A DNA stretch of 64,000 nt, taken from positions 372,001 through 436,000 of the forward strand of contig NZ_SLWQ01000003.1 of assembly GCF_004342425.1 (NCBI RefSeq), read 5' to 3'. A program made the position numbers and the translations under genes. This DNA comes from Dokdonella fugitiva. Its GTDB lineage: Bacteria > Pseudomonadota > Gammaproteobacteria > Xanthomonadales > Rhodanobacteraceae. Shown in pieces: positions 9,055 to 19,200 of the stretch; the stretch's first letter is position 1; each line of letters begins with the position of its first letter. A model generated the notes under the pieces. The model had not been told where the DNA came from, did no database searches, and saw only the letters and a program-made list of their open reading frames with translations.

Positions 9055-11121
9055 ATGCGTCGACTTCTCGTTCCGGCGATCGCCGGCGCCCTCGCCGTGC
9101 TGTCGGCTTCCGCGCAGACCGTGCAGGGCGGCGCTGCGGACGTGCCCGCGGGGCACGCCACGACCGCCGATGGCCGCCACACGCTCAACCTCAAGGATGC
9201 CGATATCCAGGCGCTGATCGCCACGGTCAGCGAGATCACCGGCAAGAACTTCATCATCGGCCCGAACGTGGAAGGCAAGGTCACGGTGGTGTCGGCGCGG
9301 CCGATGAAGCCGGACGAGATCTACGACGTGTTCCTGTCGGTGCTGCGCGTGCACGGCTTCGCCGCGGTGCCGGCCGGCAGCATGGTCAAGATCGTGCCGG
9401 AGACGATCGCGCAGCAGGACGGGTCGACCGGCGTCAACGGCCTCGGCACGCGCGCGGCCGACGAGCTCGTCACCGAGATCGTGCCGGTGAAGCACGTCTC
9501 CGCGGCGGAACTCGTGCCGATCCTGCGCCCGCTGATGCCCCAGGGTGGCCAGCTCGTCGCGCACGCGAGCTCGAACTCGCTGGTCGTGTCCGACCGCGCC
9601 GGCAACGTGCAGCGCCTCGCCGACATCATCCGGCGCATCGACACGGTGTCGGACGCGGAAGTCGAGATGATCCCGCTGCGCCACGCCAACGCGGCCGAAC
9701 TCGCGCGCACGCTGACGATGCTCGGCGACGACAAGGGAGCGGCGGCGAACGGCGAAGCCGCGCGCGTGTTCGCCGACACGCGCACCAACTCGATCCTGCT
9801 CGCCGGCGCGAAGAACGGCCGCCTGAAGATGCGCGCGCTGATCGCGCACCTCGACACGCCGGTCGACAACGGCGGCGACACGCAGGTGATCTACCTGCAC
9901 TACGCGAACGCGAAGGACCTCGTGCCGATCCTGCAGGGCGTCGCCGCGACGCTCACCGGCATCGCGCCGCCGACCGCGGCGAAGGCGGGCGACGGCGCCG
10001 GCGCGAACGCGTCGCCGGCGACGATCCAGGCGCATGCGGAAACCAATGCGCTCGTCATCAGCGCACCGCCGGCGATCTTCCGCTCGCTCGCCCAGGTCGT
10101 GCGCCAGCTCGACATCCGCCGCAACCAGGTGCTGATCGAGGCGGTCATCGCCGAAGTCGCCGACCAGACCGCGAGCGAGATCGGCGTGCAGTGGCAGATG
10201 CCGCTCGGCAAGGACGGCCAGCACGTGGTCGGTGGCACCAACTTCACCGGCACCTCGCCCGGCAACAACATCATCGCCGCCGCGCAGAACCCGCTCGGCG
10301 TCGGCAATGGCCTCAACCTCGGCTACATCGACGGCAGCGTGACGATCGGCCGCAACACGATCTTCCAGCTCGGCGCGCTCGTCACCGCGCTGCGTGGCGA
10401 CGGCAAGTCGAACATCCTGTCGACGCCATCGGTGCTCACGCTCGACAACCAGGAAGCGGAGATCAAGGTCGCGCAGGAAGTGCCGTTCCTCACCGGCCAG
10501 TACTCGACCAACGCGGTGCAGGCGACCACCACCGGCACGACCAATGCGGGTATCACCAATCCGTTCCAGACGATCGAGCGCAAGGATGTCGGCCTCGTGC
10601 TCAAGGTGAAGCCGCAGATCAACGAAGGCGAGGCGGTGCGCCTGGACATCCACCAGGAAGTCTCCTCGATCGCGCCGAGCGTGAGCGGCGCGGTCGACCT
10701 CGTCACCAACAAGCGCGAGCTCACCACCAGCGTGCTGGTCAAGGACGATTCGCTGCTCGTGCTCGGCGGCCTGATCGACAACCAGGCGAAGGACAACGTG
10801 CAGAAGGTGCCCGCGCTCGGCGACATCCCGCTGCTCGGCAACCTGTTCCGCTACCGCACCAACGACCGCTCGAAGAAGGACCTCATGGTGTTCCTGCACC
10901 CGAAGATCCTGCGCGACGCGGCCACCGAAGCGGCGGTGTCGAGCGAGAAGTACAACTACATGCGCACCGAGCAGCTGCAGATGCGCCAGCAGGACTGGCC
11001 GATCACGCCGCGCTCGGAGCGGCCGATGCTGCCCGAGGTGCACGACTTCCTCGCCAGCCCCAGCCTCGACGGCCGGCCCGGTCTCGCCGATCCGCAGCCG
11101 CGCCCGGAGCGCTCGCGGTGA
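9055..11121 (+). CDS. gspD: Type II secretion system secretin GspD
   Basis: GspD forms the multimeric outer-membrane channel for folded exoproteins. The 688-residue precursor has a signal peptide ([20 protein letters not shown]), an N0 domain and three N repeats (about 35-370), and the secretin domain with VPFLTGQYS and the closing [16 protein letters not shown] motif near residue 600. ATG 9055 (or GTG 9052) has AAGGAA 7-10 bases upstream, which decides the start. An in-frame ATG at 9022, overlapping the gspC stop, would add 11 polar residues before the signal peptide and has no clear ribosome site. The stop overlaps gspE. Confidence 0.93.
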   Translation: MRRLLVPAIAGALAVLSASAQTVQGGAADVPAGHATTADGRHTLNLKDADIQALIATVSEITGKNFIIGPNVEGKVTVVSARPMKPDEIYDVFLSVLRVHGFAAVPAGSMVKIVPETIAQQDGSTGVNGLGTRAADELVTEIVPVKHVSAAELVPILRPLMPQGGQLVAHASSNSLVVSDRAGNVQRLADIIRRIDTVSDAEVEMIPLRHANAAELARTLTMLGDDKGAAANGEAARVFADTRTNSILLAGAKNGRLKMRALIAHLDTPVDNGGDTQVIYLHYANAKDLVPILQGVAATLTGIAPPTAAKAGDGAGANASPATIQAHAETNALVISAPPAIFRSLAQVVRQLDIRRNQVLIEAVIAEVADQTASEIGVQWQMPLGKDGQHVVGGTNFTGTSPGNNIIAAAQNPLGVGNGLNLGYIDGSVTIGRNTIFQLGALVTALRGDGKSNILSTPSVLTLDNQEAEIKVAQEVPFLTGQYSTNAVQATTTGTTNAGITNPFQTIERKDVGLVLKVKPQINEGEAVRLDIHQEVSSIAPSVSGAVDLVTNKRELTTSVLVKDDSLLVLGGLIDNQAKDNVQKVPALGDIPLLGNLFRYRTNDRSKKDLMVFLHPKILRDAATEAAVSSEKYNYMRTEQLQMRQQDWPITPRSERPMLPEVHDFLASPSLDGRPGLADPQPRPERSR

Positions 11122-12605
11122 GCGAAGCCGCGCGCCCTTCGCGTCCCTCGTTCGGTTATGCGCGCCGCCACGGCGTCGCGCTGACCGGCTGGAAGGACGG
11201 CACGGCCGAGATCGCCTGCCGCGCCGGCGTGCGCAACGACGTGCTCGCGGAACTGCGCCGCCACCTGCGCGCGCCGCTGCATTTCACCGCGCTCGCCGAG
11301 AAGGACTTCGAACGCCTGCTGCGCGAGCTCTACGAGCAGGGCGACGACGCGCGCGCGATGGTGTCCGACCTCGACGAGCGCATGGACCTGCGTGCGCTCG
11401 CCGACGAACTGCCCGAACCCGAGGACCTGCTCGAGAGCGACGACGACGCGCCGATCATCCGCCTCATCAACGCGCTGCTCACCGAAGCGGTCAAGGAAGG
11501 CGCGTCGGACATCCACATCGAGCCGTACGAGAACCGGCTCGTCGTGCGCTTTCGCATCGACGGCGTGTTGCGCGAGGTGCTGAGCCCGCAGAAGGCGATT
11601 GCATCCGCGGTCGTCAGCCGCATCAAGGTGATGGCCAAGCTCGACATCGCCGAGCGGCGCCTGCCGCAGGACGGCCGCATCGGCCTGCGCATCGCCGGCC
11701 GCCCGGTCGACGTGCGCGTATCGACGATTCCCGCCGGTCGCGGCGAGCGCGTCGTGCTGCGCCTGCTCGACAAGCAGGCCGGCAAGCTCGACCTCGCCCA
11801 GCTCGGCATGGACGACGCCGCGCGCGCGAAGCTCGAGGACCTCATCGCGCGCCCGCACGGCATCCTGCTCGTGACCGGCCCGACCGGCTCGGGCAAGACC
11901 ACCACGCTGTACGGCGCGCTGCTCCAGCTCAATGACGCGTCGCGCAACATCATGACGGTCGAGGACCCGATCGAGTACTACATCGACGGCGTCGGCCAGA
12001 CCCAGGTCAACACGCGCGTCGACATGACGTTCGCGCGCGGCCTGCGCGCGATCCTGCGCCAGGACCCGGACGTCGTCATGGTCGGCGAGATCCGCGACCT
12101 CGAGACCGCCGAAGTCGCGGTGCAGGCATCGCTGACCGGCCATCTCGTGCTGTCGACCCTGCACACGAACTCGGCGATCGGCGCGGTCACGCGCCTGCGC
12201 GACATGGGCGTCGAACCGTTCCTGCTGTCATCGTCGCTGATCGGCGTGCTCGCGCAGCGCCTCGTGCGCGTGCTCGATCCCGCGACGCGCGAGGCGTACG
12301 CGGCGACGCCGGCCGAACTCGCCGCGTTCGGCAAGCCGGCCGACCAGCAGGCGACCCTGTACCGCCCGCGCGCCGACCTCGCCGCGCAGGGCCGCGCGAG
12401 CGGCTACAAGGGCCGCACCGGCATCTACGAACTCGTCGCGCTCGACGACGCGCTGCGCCGCCTCGTGCACGAGGGCGCGTCCGAAGCCGACCTCGAACGG
12501 CGCGCGCGCACGCGCTCGGCCTCGATCCTCGAGGACGGCTGGCGCAAATGCGTCGCGGGCATCACCTCGACCGAGGAAGTGCTGCGCGTGACGCGCGAGG
12601 AATAG
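11118..12605 (+). CDS. gspE: Type II secretion system ATPase GspE
   Basis: This 495-residue hexameric cytoplasmic ATPase powers pseudopilus assembly. The N1/N2 domains are followed by Walker A (GPTGSGKT, 254-261), the Asp box (VEDPIEY), Walker B ([12 protein letters not shown], 316-327) and the His box (LHTNSA). The start is GTG 11118, overlapping the gspD stop as GTGA. Unusually, the zinc-binding tetracysteine module normally present between about 385 and 428 is degenerate: the segment [12 protein letters not shown]...[12 protein letters not shown] has no cysteines, although its length and the following [10 protein letters not shown] are conserved. Some close relatives may share this loss. 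Confidence 0.94.
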   Translation: MSEAARPSRPSFGYARRHGVALTGWKDGTAEIACRAGVRNDVLAELRRHLRAPLHFTALAEKDFERLLRELYEQGDDARAMVSDLDERMDLRALADELPEPEDLLESDDDAPIIRLINALLTEAVKEGASDIHIEPYENRLVVRFRIDGVLREVLSPQKAIASAVVSRIKVMAKLDIAERRLPQDGRIGLRIAGRPVDVRVSTIPAGRGERVVLRLLDKQAGKLDLAQLGMDDAARAKLEDLIARPHGILLVTGPTGSGKTTTLYGALLQLNDASRNIMTVEDPIEYYIDGVGQTQVNTRVDMTFARGLRAILRQDPDVVMVGEIRDLETAEVAVQASLTGHLVLSTLHTNSAIGAVTRLRDMGVEPFLLSSSLIGVLAQRLVRVLDPATREAYAATPAELAAFGKPADQQATLYRPRADLAAQGRASGYKGRTGIYELVALDDALRRLVHEGASEADLERRARTRSASILEDGWRKCVAGITSTEEVLRVTREE

Positions 12606-12674
12606 GGCCGCCGACATTGCCCTCGGCCCTCGGCCAGCCCTCGGCCCTCATCGGCCCGACCGCCCCGCTGCGCG

Positions 12675-13067
12675 TCAAGGCGTGCACCGACACGCCGGCA
12701 GCGGCCGCGTTTCGATCCACGTGATGTTGTTGGTGTAGCTCGTGAAGCCTTTCTGCCGGCCGCACAGGCGCAGCAGGCATCCCTCGTCCGTGGGTTCGAC
12801 GAAGAGGGAGTAGTCGGTGCCGGACGGCGCCGACACCATGAACGGCCGCGGGCCGAGCGCGATGCTCGCGAGCATCGCGCGCGTGCTCGCCGCGAGGGCC
12901 TCGGCGTCGGCGCTGCTTTCGTGCTGCGCGACGAGGATCGAGGCGAGTTCGCGCTCGAACGCCGCGCTGCAGGACGGGTCTTCGATGTTGCGCACCTGCC
13001 CCACGGTCGTGCAGCCCGCCAGCGACAGCGCGAATGCGATCGACGCGGATGTTCCGGGTACCCTCAT
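12675..13067 (-). CDS. Small lipoprotein facing the gsp genes
   Basis: The 130-residue precursor has a type II signal peptide with lipobox SLAGC, giving a lipidated Cys19. The mature part is predicted to be periplasmic, with further cysteines at CLLRLCGR and at the C-terminus (CRC), which could form disulfides. I do not recognise the family. ATG 13067 has an AGGGGA site about 8 bases upstream. It is convergent with gspE (69-bp gap containing tandem CCTCGGCC repeats at 12621-12658) and divergent from gspF, so it interrupts what would otherwise be a gspCDEF series. A role in secretion is only suggested by location. Confidence 0.75.
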   Translation of the reverse strand: MRVPGTSASIAFALSLAGCTTVGQVRNIEDPSCSAAFERELASILVAQHESSADAEALAASTRAMLASIALGPRPFMVSAPSGTDYSLFVEPTDEGCLLRLCGRQKGFTSYTNNITWIETRPLPACRCTP

Positions 13068-13417
13068 GGCGCGGTTCCCCTGCTTGCGCAGGTCACTGTA
13101 GCGCGAATGCGGCGCGTGATCGACGCCGGTATTGCAGCGTGGCGTATGGCCCCACCGGCCCGGATCGGCGGTGCCTGCCGCCGCAAGCGCGTTGCGGACG
13201 CGCGGAACCGTGGCCGGGAGAGCATCGCGATTTCCGTCACTCCCACGGGAGCAGCGCCGCGCGCCGGAGTACTCGGGACGGTCGCGGAACACGCCGCCGT
13301 CGGTTTACTCTCTGTGGGAGTCGCGCAAGCCGCGATGCTCTTCGGCCGGTCCGGCGAGCATCGCGGCTTCCACCGCTCGCACGAAATCCGGACAAGTCCA
13401 TCCCAACACGGTTGCCG
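13068..13417. repeat. 350-bp intergenic region with REP-like inverted repeats
   Basis: A pair of inverted REP-like units occupies 13314-13380: GTGGGAGTCGCGC leads into AAGCCGCGATGCTC (13327-13340), and after 15 bases its exact inverse GAGCATCGCGGCTT (13356-13369) and a degenerate CCACCGCTCGCAC. A partial unit (GAGCATCGCG, then ACTCCCACGGGAG) lies at 13220-13252. Related units occur at 41032-41059 and 42679-42771. The rest of the region shows no coding sequence that I trust and no clear promoter for gspF. Confidence 0.75.
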
Positions 13418-14629
13418 ATGCCCGCATTCGCGTACCAGGCGCTCGACGCCGCCGGCAAGACCCAGCGCGGCGTGCTGCAGGGCGATACCGCGCGCGCGGT
13501 GCGCGGGCTGCTGCGCGAGCGCGGGCTCAATCCGCTCGTCGTCGACGAGGTGCGCGACGGCGCGCCCGCCGGTGGCGCGGTACGGCTGCGGCGCGGGCTG
13601 TCGGGCACGCAGCTCGCGCTGCTCACGCGCCAGCTCGCGACCCTGATCGGCGCCGGCCTGCCGATCGACGAGGCGCTCGGCGCGCTGTCCGAGCAGGCCG
13701 AGAACGAACGCCAGCGCGCGCTCACGGTGTCGCTGCGCGCGCGCGTGATGGAAGGCGCGAGCCTCGCCCAGGCGATGGCCGAGTTCCCGGATGCGTTTCC
13801 CGAGATCTTCCGCGCGACCGTCGCCGCGGGCGAGCAGTCGGGTCGGCTCGACGGCGTGCTCGAAAAGCTCGCCGACTATGCCGAGGCGCGCGACGCGCTC
13901 GGCCAGAAGATCCTTGCCGCGCTCGCCTATCCGCTGCTTCTCACGCTCGTCGCCGTCGCGGTCGTCGCCGGGCTGCTCACCTGGGTCGTACCGCAGATCG
14001 TCGGCGTGTTCCAGAACCTGCACCAGGGGCTGCCGCTCGCGACGCGCCTGCTGATCGGGCTGTCCGCGTTCCTGCGCGCCTGGGGCTGGCTGATCCTGCT
14101 CACCGTGCTCGCCCTGGTCGCGGCCGCGCGTGTCGCCCTGCGCGGCGAAGCGGTGCGCGCGCGCTGGCATGCCTGGCAGCTGCGCCTGCCGCTGGCAGGC
14201 AGGCTCGTGCGCGCGGCGAACACCGCGCGCGCGACGCGAACGCTCGCGGTGCTCGCCGGCAGCGCGGTGCCGCTGCTCGACGCGCTCGGCATCGCCGCGC
14301 AGGTGGTGTCGAACCTGCCGATGCGCGATGCCCTCAAGCGCGCCGCGCTCAAGGTGCGCGAGGGCGGCGCGTTCTCGCGCGCGCTCGGCGAGAGCGGCCA
14401 GTTCCCCCCGGTCGCGCTGCGCCTGATCGCGAGCGGCGAGCGCTCCGGCGAACTGCCCCGCATGCTCGAGGAAGCCGCCGCGCAGCAGCAGCGCGAACTC
14501 GACCGCTGGCTGACCGCCCTCACGGCAGTGCTCGGCCCCGCGGTGATCCTCGTCGTCGGCGCGATCGTGCTGTTCATCGTGCTGGCGATCCTGCTGCCGA
14601 TCTTCAATCTCAATCAGATGGTCAAGTAG
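13418..14629 (+). CDS. gspF: Type II secretion system inner-membrane platform GspF
   Basis: This 403-residue polytopic protein is the inner-membrane platform that couples the GspE ATPase to pseudopilin assembly. It begins MPAFAYQALDAAGK, the standard GspF/PilC start, has two repeated helical T2SSF domains (about 70-190 and 270-395, with the GLPIDEAL and GSAVPLLDAL motifs) and three transmembrane segments (about 170-190, 220-245, 372-395). No pseudopilin gene (gspG-K) follows; ftsE is next. A REP pair separates it from the lipoprotein gene and a GGGAATGGGGAAT element follows it. A PilC role in type IV pili is a less likely alternative given gspCDE upstream. Confidence 0.9.
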   Translation: MPAFAYQALDAAGKTQRGVLQGDTARAVRGLLRERGLNPLVVDEVRDGAPAGGAVRLRRGLSGTQLALLTRQLATLIGAGLPIDEALGALSEQAENERQRALTVSLRARVMEGASLAQAMAEFPDAFPEIFRATVAAGEQSGRLDGVLEKLADYAEARDALGQKILAALAYPLLLTLVAVAVVAGLLTWVVPQIVGVFQNLHQGLPLATRLLIGLSAFLRAWGWLILLTVLALVAAARVALRGEAVRARWHAWQLRLPLAGRLVRAANTARATRTLAVLAGSAVPLLDALGIAAQVVSNLPMRDALKRAALKVREGGAFSRALGESGQFPPVALRLIASGERSGELPRMLEEAAAQQQRELDRWLTALTAVLGPAVILVVGAIVLFIVLAILLPIFNLNQMVK

Positions 14630-14631
14630 CC

Positions 14632-14741
14632 GAGAATGGGGAATGGGGAATGGATAGGGGCCGTGCCGCAAGTTGCAGCCCAGCCCGTACAATCGGAAGC
14701 GCCCGTTCGAACCATTCCCGACTCCCCATTCCCCATTCCCC
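14632..14741. repeat. GGGAATGGGGAAT palindromic intergenic element, copy 2
   Basis: The left arm (14632-14656, GAGAATGGGGAATGGGGAATGG) and the right arm (14711-14741, inverse of the same unit) flank an 54-base loop. The element fills the space between gspF and ftsE and ends 6 bases before the ftsE start. The loop contains a -10-like TACAAT at 14688-14693, possibly the ftsE promoter. The arms match those of the element at 313-428. Confidence 0.72.
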
Positions 14742-14747
14742 GCCTGC

Positions 14748-15425
14748 ATGATCCGCTTCGACAACGTCAGCAAGCGCTATCTCACCGGGCTCGATGCGCT
14801 TGCCGAGGTCAGCTTCGAGATCGAGGCGGGCGAGATGGCGTTCGTGACCGGGCATTCGGGCGCGGGCAAGAGCACGTTGCTGAAGCTCGTGAGCCTCGCC
14901 GAGCGGCCGACGCGCGGCCACGTCACCGTCAACGAGCGCGAACTCGCGCGCGTGCGCCGGCGCGGCATCCCGCAGCACAGGCGCGGCATCGGCATGGTGT
15001 TCCAGGACCACCGCCTGTTGACCGACCGCAGCGTGTTCGACAATGTCGCGCTGCCGCTGCTGATCGCCGGCACCTCGCGCGCGGAGATCGCCAAGCGCGT
15101 GCGCGCGGCGCTCGACAAGGTGGGCCTGCTGGCGCGCGAGAAGGCGGCTCCGCTCGCGTTGTCGACCGGCGAGCAGCAGCGCGTCGGCATCGCGCGCGCG
15201 ATCGTCGCCAAGCCGCCGCTGATCATCGCCGACGAGCCGACCGGCAACCTCGATCCGCAGCTCTCGCTCGAGATCATGAACCTGTTCGCCGAGTTCGGTG
15301 CGGTCGGCACCACCGTGCTCATCGCCAGCCACGACCTGCTGCTGCTCAAGCGCATGCAGAAGCGCGTGCTCGTGCTCGACCACGGCCGCCTCGTCGACGA
15401 CTACCGTCCGGTGCGCGCCGCATGA
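14748..15425 (+). CDS. ftsE: Cell division ATP-binding protein FtsE
   Basis: FtsE is the cytoplasmic ATPase of the FtsEX complex, which regulates septal peptidoglycan hydrolysis through periplasmic activators. The 225-residue protein has Walker A (GHSGAGKST), the Q-loop (MVFQDHRLL), an ABC signature (LSTGEQQR) and Walker B ([12 protein letters not shown]). The Q-loop DHRLL is characteristic of FtsE. ATG 14748 gives [11 protein letters not shown], the normal beginning; there is no clear ribosome site because a repeat arm abuts the start. Its last bases overlap ftsX. The usual upstream neighbour ftsY is absent, replaced by gspF and a repeat. Confidence 0.95.
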   Translation: MIRFDNVSKRYLTGLDALAEVSFEIEAGEMAFVTGHSGAGKSTLLKLVSLAERPTRGHVTVNERELARVRRRGIPQHRRGIGMVFQDHRLLTDRSVFDNVALPLLIAGTSRAEIAKRVRAALDKVGLLAREKAAPLALSTGEQQRVGIARAIVAKPPLIIADEPTGNLDPQLSLEIMNLFAEFGAVGTTVLIASHDLLLLKRMQKRVLVLDHGRLVDDYRPVRAA

Positions 15426-16417
15426 GCGCGCAGGCCGAGCGCCGCGCCGCGCCACCGGCGAAGAAGGGCGCCGAACCACGGGGTCCGCGGGCCCCGCTCG
15501 GCGAACGGCTCGCCGCCTGGCGCGACCAGCACTTCTACAGCTTCTTCTCGAGCCTCGGCCGTCTCGCCGCGCGGCCGTGGGCGACCCTGCTGACCGTGCT
15601 CGTGCTCGGCTTCGCGATCGCGCTGCCGCTGCTGTTCTGGCTCGTCTTCGACAACGCGCGCGAGCTCTCGGGCGGGCTGCGCGAGGCGCGCGAAGTCACC
15701 TTGTTCCTGCAGCCCTCGCTCGGCCCGGAGCAGGCGGAGTCGTTCGCGGCCGAACTGCGCCGGCGCGACGACGTCGCCGCGGTGTTGCTGCGCACCCCCG
15801 AGCAGGGACTGGCCGAGTTCCGCGACCTCTCGGGTTTCGGCGAGGCGCTCGATGCGCTGCAGTCCAACCCGTTGCCGAGCGTGCTCGTCGTCACGCCGCG
15901 CGAGAGCGGCGCGGACGAGGATCCGCCGCTCGTTGCGGCGATGCAGGCGGACAGGCGCGTCGATCTGGTGCAGTATGACGCGGCGTGGCGACGCAAGCTC
16001 GGCGGTATCCTCCATTTCGGCGAGCGCGTCGTCGCGGTGGTCGCGGTGCTGCTCGCGCTGGCGACGCTGCTCGTGATCGGCAATACGGTGCGCATGGACA
16101 TCCAGGCGAGGTCGGCGGAAATTTCGGTGATGCAGATGATCGGCGCGAGCAACGGCTTCGTGCGCCGTCCGTTCCTTTATGCCGGCTTCTGGTACGGCCT
16201 GCTCGGCGCGCTGCTCGCGCTGCTCGTCGTTGTCGTGGTCGAACTCGCGCTCGCCGAGCCGGTCGCGCGGCTGGTCGAGAGCTACGCGCACCGGTTCGCG
16301 CTGCACGGGCTCGGCGCCGGCGTGGCCGCCGCGGTCGCCGGCGCGAGCACGCTGCTCGGCTGGTGCGGCGCGTGGATCGCGACCGCTCGCCATCTCGCCG
16401 CGGGGCGCCCGGCATGA
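15422..16417 (+). CDS. ftsX: Cell division protein FtsX
   Basis: This 331-residue inner-membrane partner of FtsE has a basic cytoplasmic N-terminus with a proline/alanine-rich stretch, transmembrane helix 1 (about 52-78), a periplasmic domain (about 80-195) and three C-terminal transmembrane helices, with SAEISVMQMIGASNGFVRRPFLY before the third being typical of FtsX. It starts at ATG 15422 inside the ftsE stop (ATGA) and its own stop overlaps the response-regulator start in the same way, so translation is coupled through the set. Confidence 0.94.
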   Translation: MSAQAERRAAPPAKKGAEPRGPRAPLGERLAAWRDQHFYSFFSSLGRLAARPWATLLTVLVLGFAIALPLLFWLVFDNARELSGGLREAREVTLFLQPSLGPEQAESFAAELRRRDDVAAVLLRTPEQGLAEFRDLSGFGEALDALQSNPLPSVLVVTPRESGADEDPPLVAAMQADRRVDLVQYDAAWRRKLGGILHFGERVVAVVAVLLALATLLVIGNTVRMDIQARSAEISVMQMIGASNGFVRRPFLYAGFWYGLLGALLALLVVVVVELALAEPVARLVESYAHRFALHGLGAGVAAAVAGASTLLGWCGAWIATARHLAAGRPA

Positions 16418-17268
16418 GCGCCGACGTTTCGCTGACCCGGCACATCTCGAGCGACCAGCCGCGCGTGCTAGTCGTCGACGGTTCGCGCGTCGTGCGCCAG
16501 CTGATCGAGCGCGTGCTCAAGGCCGAGCTGCCGAACGCGATCGTGATCGGCTGCGGCAGCGGGGCCGAGGCGCAACGCCATCTCGCCGACGGCGTGATCG
16601 ACCTCGTCACGACCGCGCTGCGCCTGCCCGACATGGACGGGCTCGAACTCGCCCGCCTCGTGCGCGAGAGCGGCAACCAGGCCTACATCCCGGTCATCGT
16701 CGTCTCCGGTGACGTGCAGGAGCGCCTCGTCGCGCGCACGCTGTCGAGTCACGTGACCGATTACTTCGACAAGGCACTCGGTTTCGACGCGCTTGCCGCG
16801 TTCATCCGCGGCTACGTCAAGCCGGCCGAGCAGATCGACGGCGAGGTGCTGTACGTCGAGGACAGCCGCGTTGTCGCGCTGGCGACGCGACGCATGATGG
16901 AGAAGTGCGGCTTCAAGGTCTCGCACGTGGTCAGCGTCGAGGATGCGCTCGCGCTGCTCGAGACCGCGCGCGCGCAGGGCCGCGGCCCGGGTGCCGACCT
17001 CGTCCTCACCGACGTCAACCTCAAGGGCGAGCTCAGCGGTGGCGACCTGCTCGAGCGCATCCGCGGCACGTTCGGTTACGGCAAGGGCGAATTGCCGGTG
17101 CTCGTCATGACCGGTGACGACAACCCGGCGAACCAGGCCGGCCTGTTGCGCGCGGGCGCCAACGACCTCGTGCACAAGCCGATCGAGGAACGCCTGCTCG
17201 TCAACAAGCTGCAGTTCCAGTTGCGCGTCGCGCGCCGCCTGCGCGAACAGGCGGGCGGCAACGCGTGA
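16414..17268 (+). CDS. Double-receiver response regulator with degenerate first receiver
   Basis: The 284-residue protein consists of two CheY-like receivers and no output domain. Receiver 2 (about 143-275) has all key residues: Glu149-Asp150, phosphoacceptor Asp200 (DLVLTD), Thr233 and Lys255. Receiver 1 (about 16-138) has Asp22-Gly23 in place of the acid pair and Ala68 where the phosphoacceptor aspartate should be (DLVTTA, immediately before LRLPDMDG), while Lys120 remains. It is thus likely a protein-interaction module. The gene overlaps ftsX and ung by 4 bp each. No sensor kinase lies nearby, so the input is unknown. Confidence 0.88.
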   Translation: MSADVSLTRHISSDQPRVLVVDGSRVVRQLIERVLKAELPNAIVIGCGSGAEAQRHLADGVIDLVTTALRLPDMDGLELARLVRESGNQAYIPVIVVSGDVQERLVARTLSSHVTDYFDKALGFDALAAFIRGYVKPAEQIDGEVLYVEDSRVVALATRRMMEKCGFKVSHVVSVEDALALLETARAQGRGPGADLVLTDVNLKGELSGGDLLERIRGTFGYGKGELPVLVMTGDDNPANQAGLLRAGANDLVHKPIEERLLVNKLQFQLRVARRLREQAGGNA

Positions 17269-17987
17269 GCGGGGACCGCGTCCGGCTGGAGCCGTCGTGG
17301 AAGGCGCGCGTCGGCAGCGCGTTCGACGGGCCCGACATGCTCGCGCTGGCGGAATTCCTGCGCGCCGAGAAGCGCGCGGGCAAGATCATCCATCCCTCCG
17401 GCCCGCGCATCTTCGCCGCGCTCGACACGACGCCGTTCGAGCAGGTCAAGGTCGTCATCCTCGGCCAGGACCCGTACCACGGGGCGGGGCAGGCGCATGG
17501 CCTGTGTTTCTCGGTGCCGCCGGGCGTGCAGCCGCCGCCGTCGCTCGAGAACATCTTCAAGGAACTCGCGCGCGACCTCGGCATCCCGCGCCCGGACCAT
17601 GGCTGCCTCGAGCCGTGGGCGAAGCAGGGCGTCTTGCTGCTCAATGCGGTGCTCACGGTCGAGCACGGCCTTGCCGGCTCGCACCAGAACAAGGGCTGGG
17701 AGGGCTTCACCGACCGCTGCGTCGACGCGCTCAACCGCGAGCGCGACGGGCTCGTGTTCCTGCTCTGGGGCAGCTACGCGCAGCAGAAGGGGCGGCTGAT
17801 CGACCGCCAGCGCCACCTCGTGCTGAAGGCGCCGCATCCGTCGCCGCTTTCGGCCCATCGCGGCTTCATCGGCTGCGGGCACTTCTCGCGCGCCAACGAG
17901 TACCTGCGCCAGCGCGGCCAGGCGCCTATCGAGTGGCGCCTGCCGCCGCGCGCCCTGCTCGAAAACCCCGCCCCGACGCCCGCGTGA
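17265..17987 (+). CDS. ung: Uracil-DNA glycosylase
   Basis: Ung removes uracil from DNA to start base excision repair. The 240-residue protein has the catalytic water-activating motif [13 protein letters not shown] (Asp69) and the DNA-intercalation motif [18 protein letters not shown] with the catalytic histidine, plus [10 protein letters not shown] in the uracil pocket. Length and motifs match family 1 enzymes. The start is GTG 17265, overlapping the response regulator stop as GTGA. It is the last gene of the ftsEX transcription unit. Confidence 0.97.
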   Translation: MSGDRVRLEPSWKARVGSAFDGPDMLALAEFLRAEKRAGKIIHPSGPRIFAALDTTPFEQVKVVILGQDPYHGAGQAHGLCFSVPPGVQPPPSLENIFKELARDLGIPRPDHGCLEPWAKQGVLLLNAVLTVEHGLAGSHQNKGWEGFTDRCVDALNRERDGLVFLLWGSYAQQKGRLIDRQRHLVLKAPHPSPLSAHRGFIGCGHFSRANEYLRQRGQAPIEWRLPPRALLENPAPTPA

Positions 17988-18098
17988 GCGGCCGTCGCGC
18001 ATGACCTTCGCCACTGGCCAAGGAAAATCAACGAGTTAGGATTTCGGCGCGGGACACACTGTTTCGCTGCCGGTAACGCTATTTAGAAAACTTCCTAG

Positions 18099-18104
18099 TA
18101 CAAT
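18099..18104 (+). promoter_or_regulatory. Possible upstream rpoH promoter (-10 TACAAT)
   Basis: TACAAT preceded by TAG lies 111 bases before the rpoH ATG, in a locally AT-rich stretch (18076-18125) that contrasts with the surrounding GC. The matching -35 position (around 18076-18081) is poor. It may be a housekeeping promoter; the assignment is weak. Confidence 0.35.
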
Positions 18105-18144
18105 ACCGCCAAGTTCAATAAATGGGCCGGCGGGATCGTCGGTC

Positions 18145-18172
18145 GGAACTCTGGCCGTTCTTAGCACTCAAA
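18145..18172 (+). promoter_or_regulatory. Sigma-E-like promoter of rpoH
   Basis: GGAACTC at 18145-18151 and TCAAA at 18168-18172, separated by 16 bases, fit the extracytoplasmic sigma-E pattern (GGAACTT, 16, TCTGA/TCAAA). The -10 and the expected start point (about 18178) lie within the CIRCE operator. E. coli rpoH also has a sigma-E promoter. The assignment is by pattern only. Confidence 0.55.
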
Positions 18173-18187
18173 GGAGCCGAGTGCTAA
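18161..18187 (+). promoter_or_regulatory. Perfect CIRCE operator (HrcA site) upstream of rpoH
   Basis: TTAGCACTC (18161-18169), nine bases, then GAGTGCTAA (18179-18187) is an exact match to the consensus CIRCE inverted repeat bound by the heat-shock repressor HrcA. It ends 28 bases before the rpoH ATG and covers the -10 and probable start of the sigma-E-like promoter, an arrangement expected to give repression. CIRCE is normally found before groESL, dnaK or hrcA. Confidence 0.93.
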
Positions 18188-18215
18188 AGTGGGTAGCAGT
18201 GAGGAGTCCAGACGA

Positions 18216-19079
<864 letters not shown>

Positions 19080-19200
19080 ACCTTGCGATCGCCCTGATCC
19101 CTGCTTCGCGGCCGGTTGTCGAACAGGGCAATCGGCCCGCCATCCGGAAGTCCAGGGCGTCGCCCACGGCCGCGGTCGACATAAGCCAAATGCGACAAGC

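Noticed and set aside
12606-12674. Tandem CCTCGGCC copies as a CRISPR or phase-variable repeat
   Set aside because: Only three short, unevenly spaced copies in a convergent gap; no spacer structure and no effect on a coding frame.
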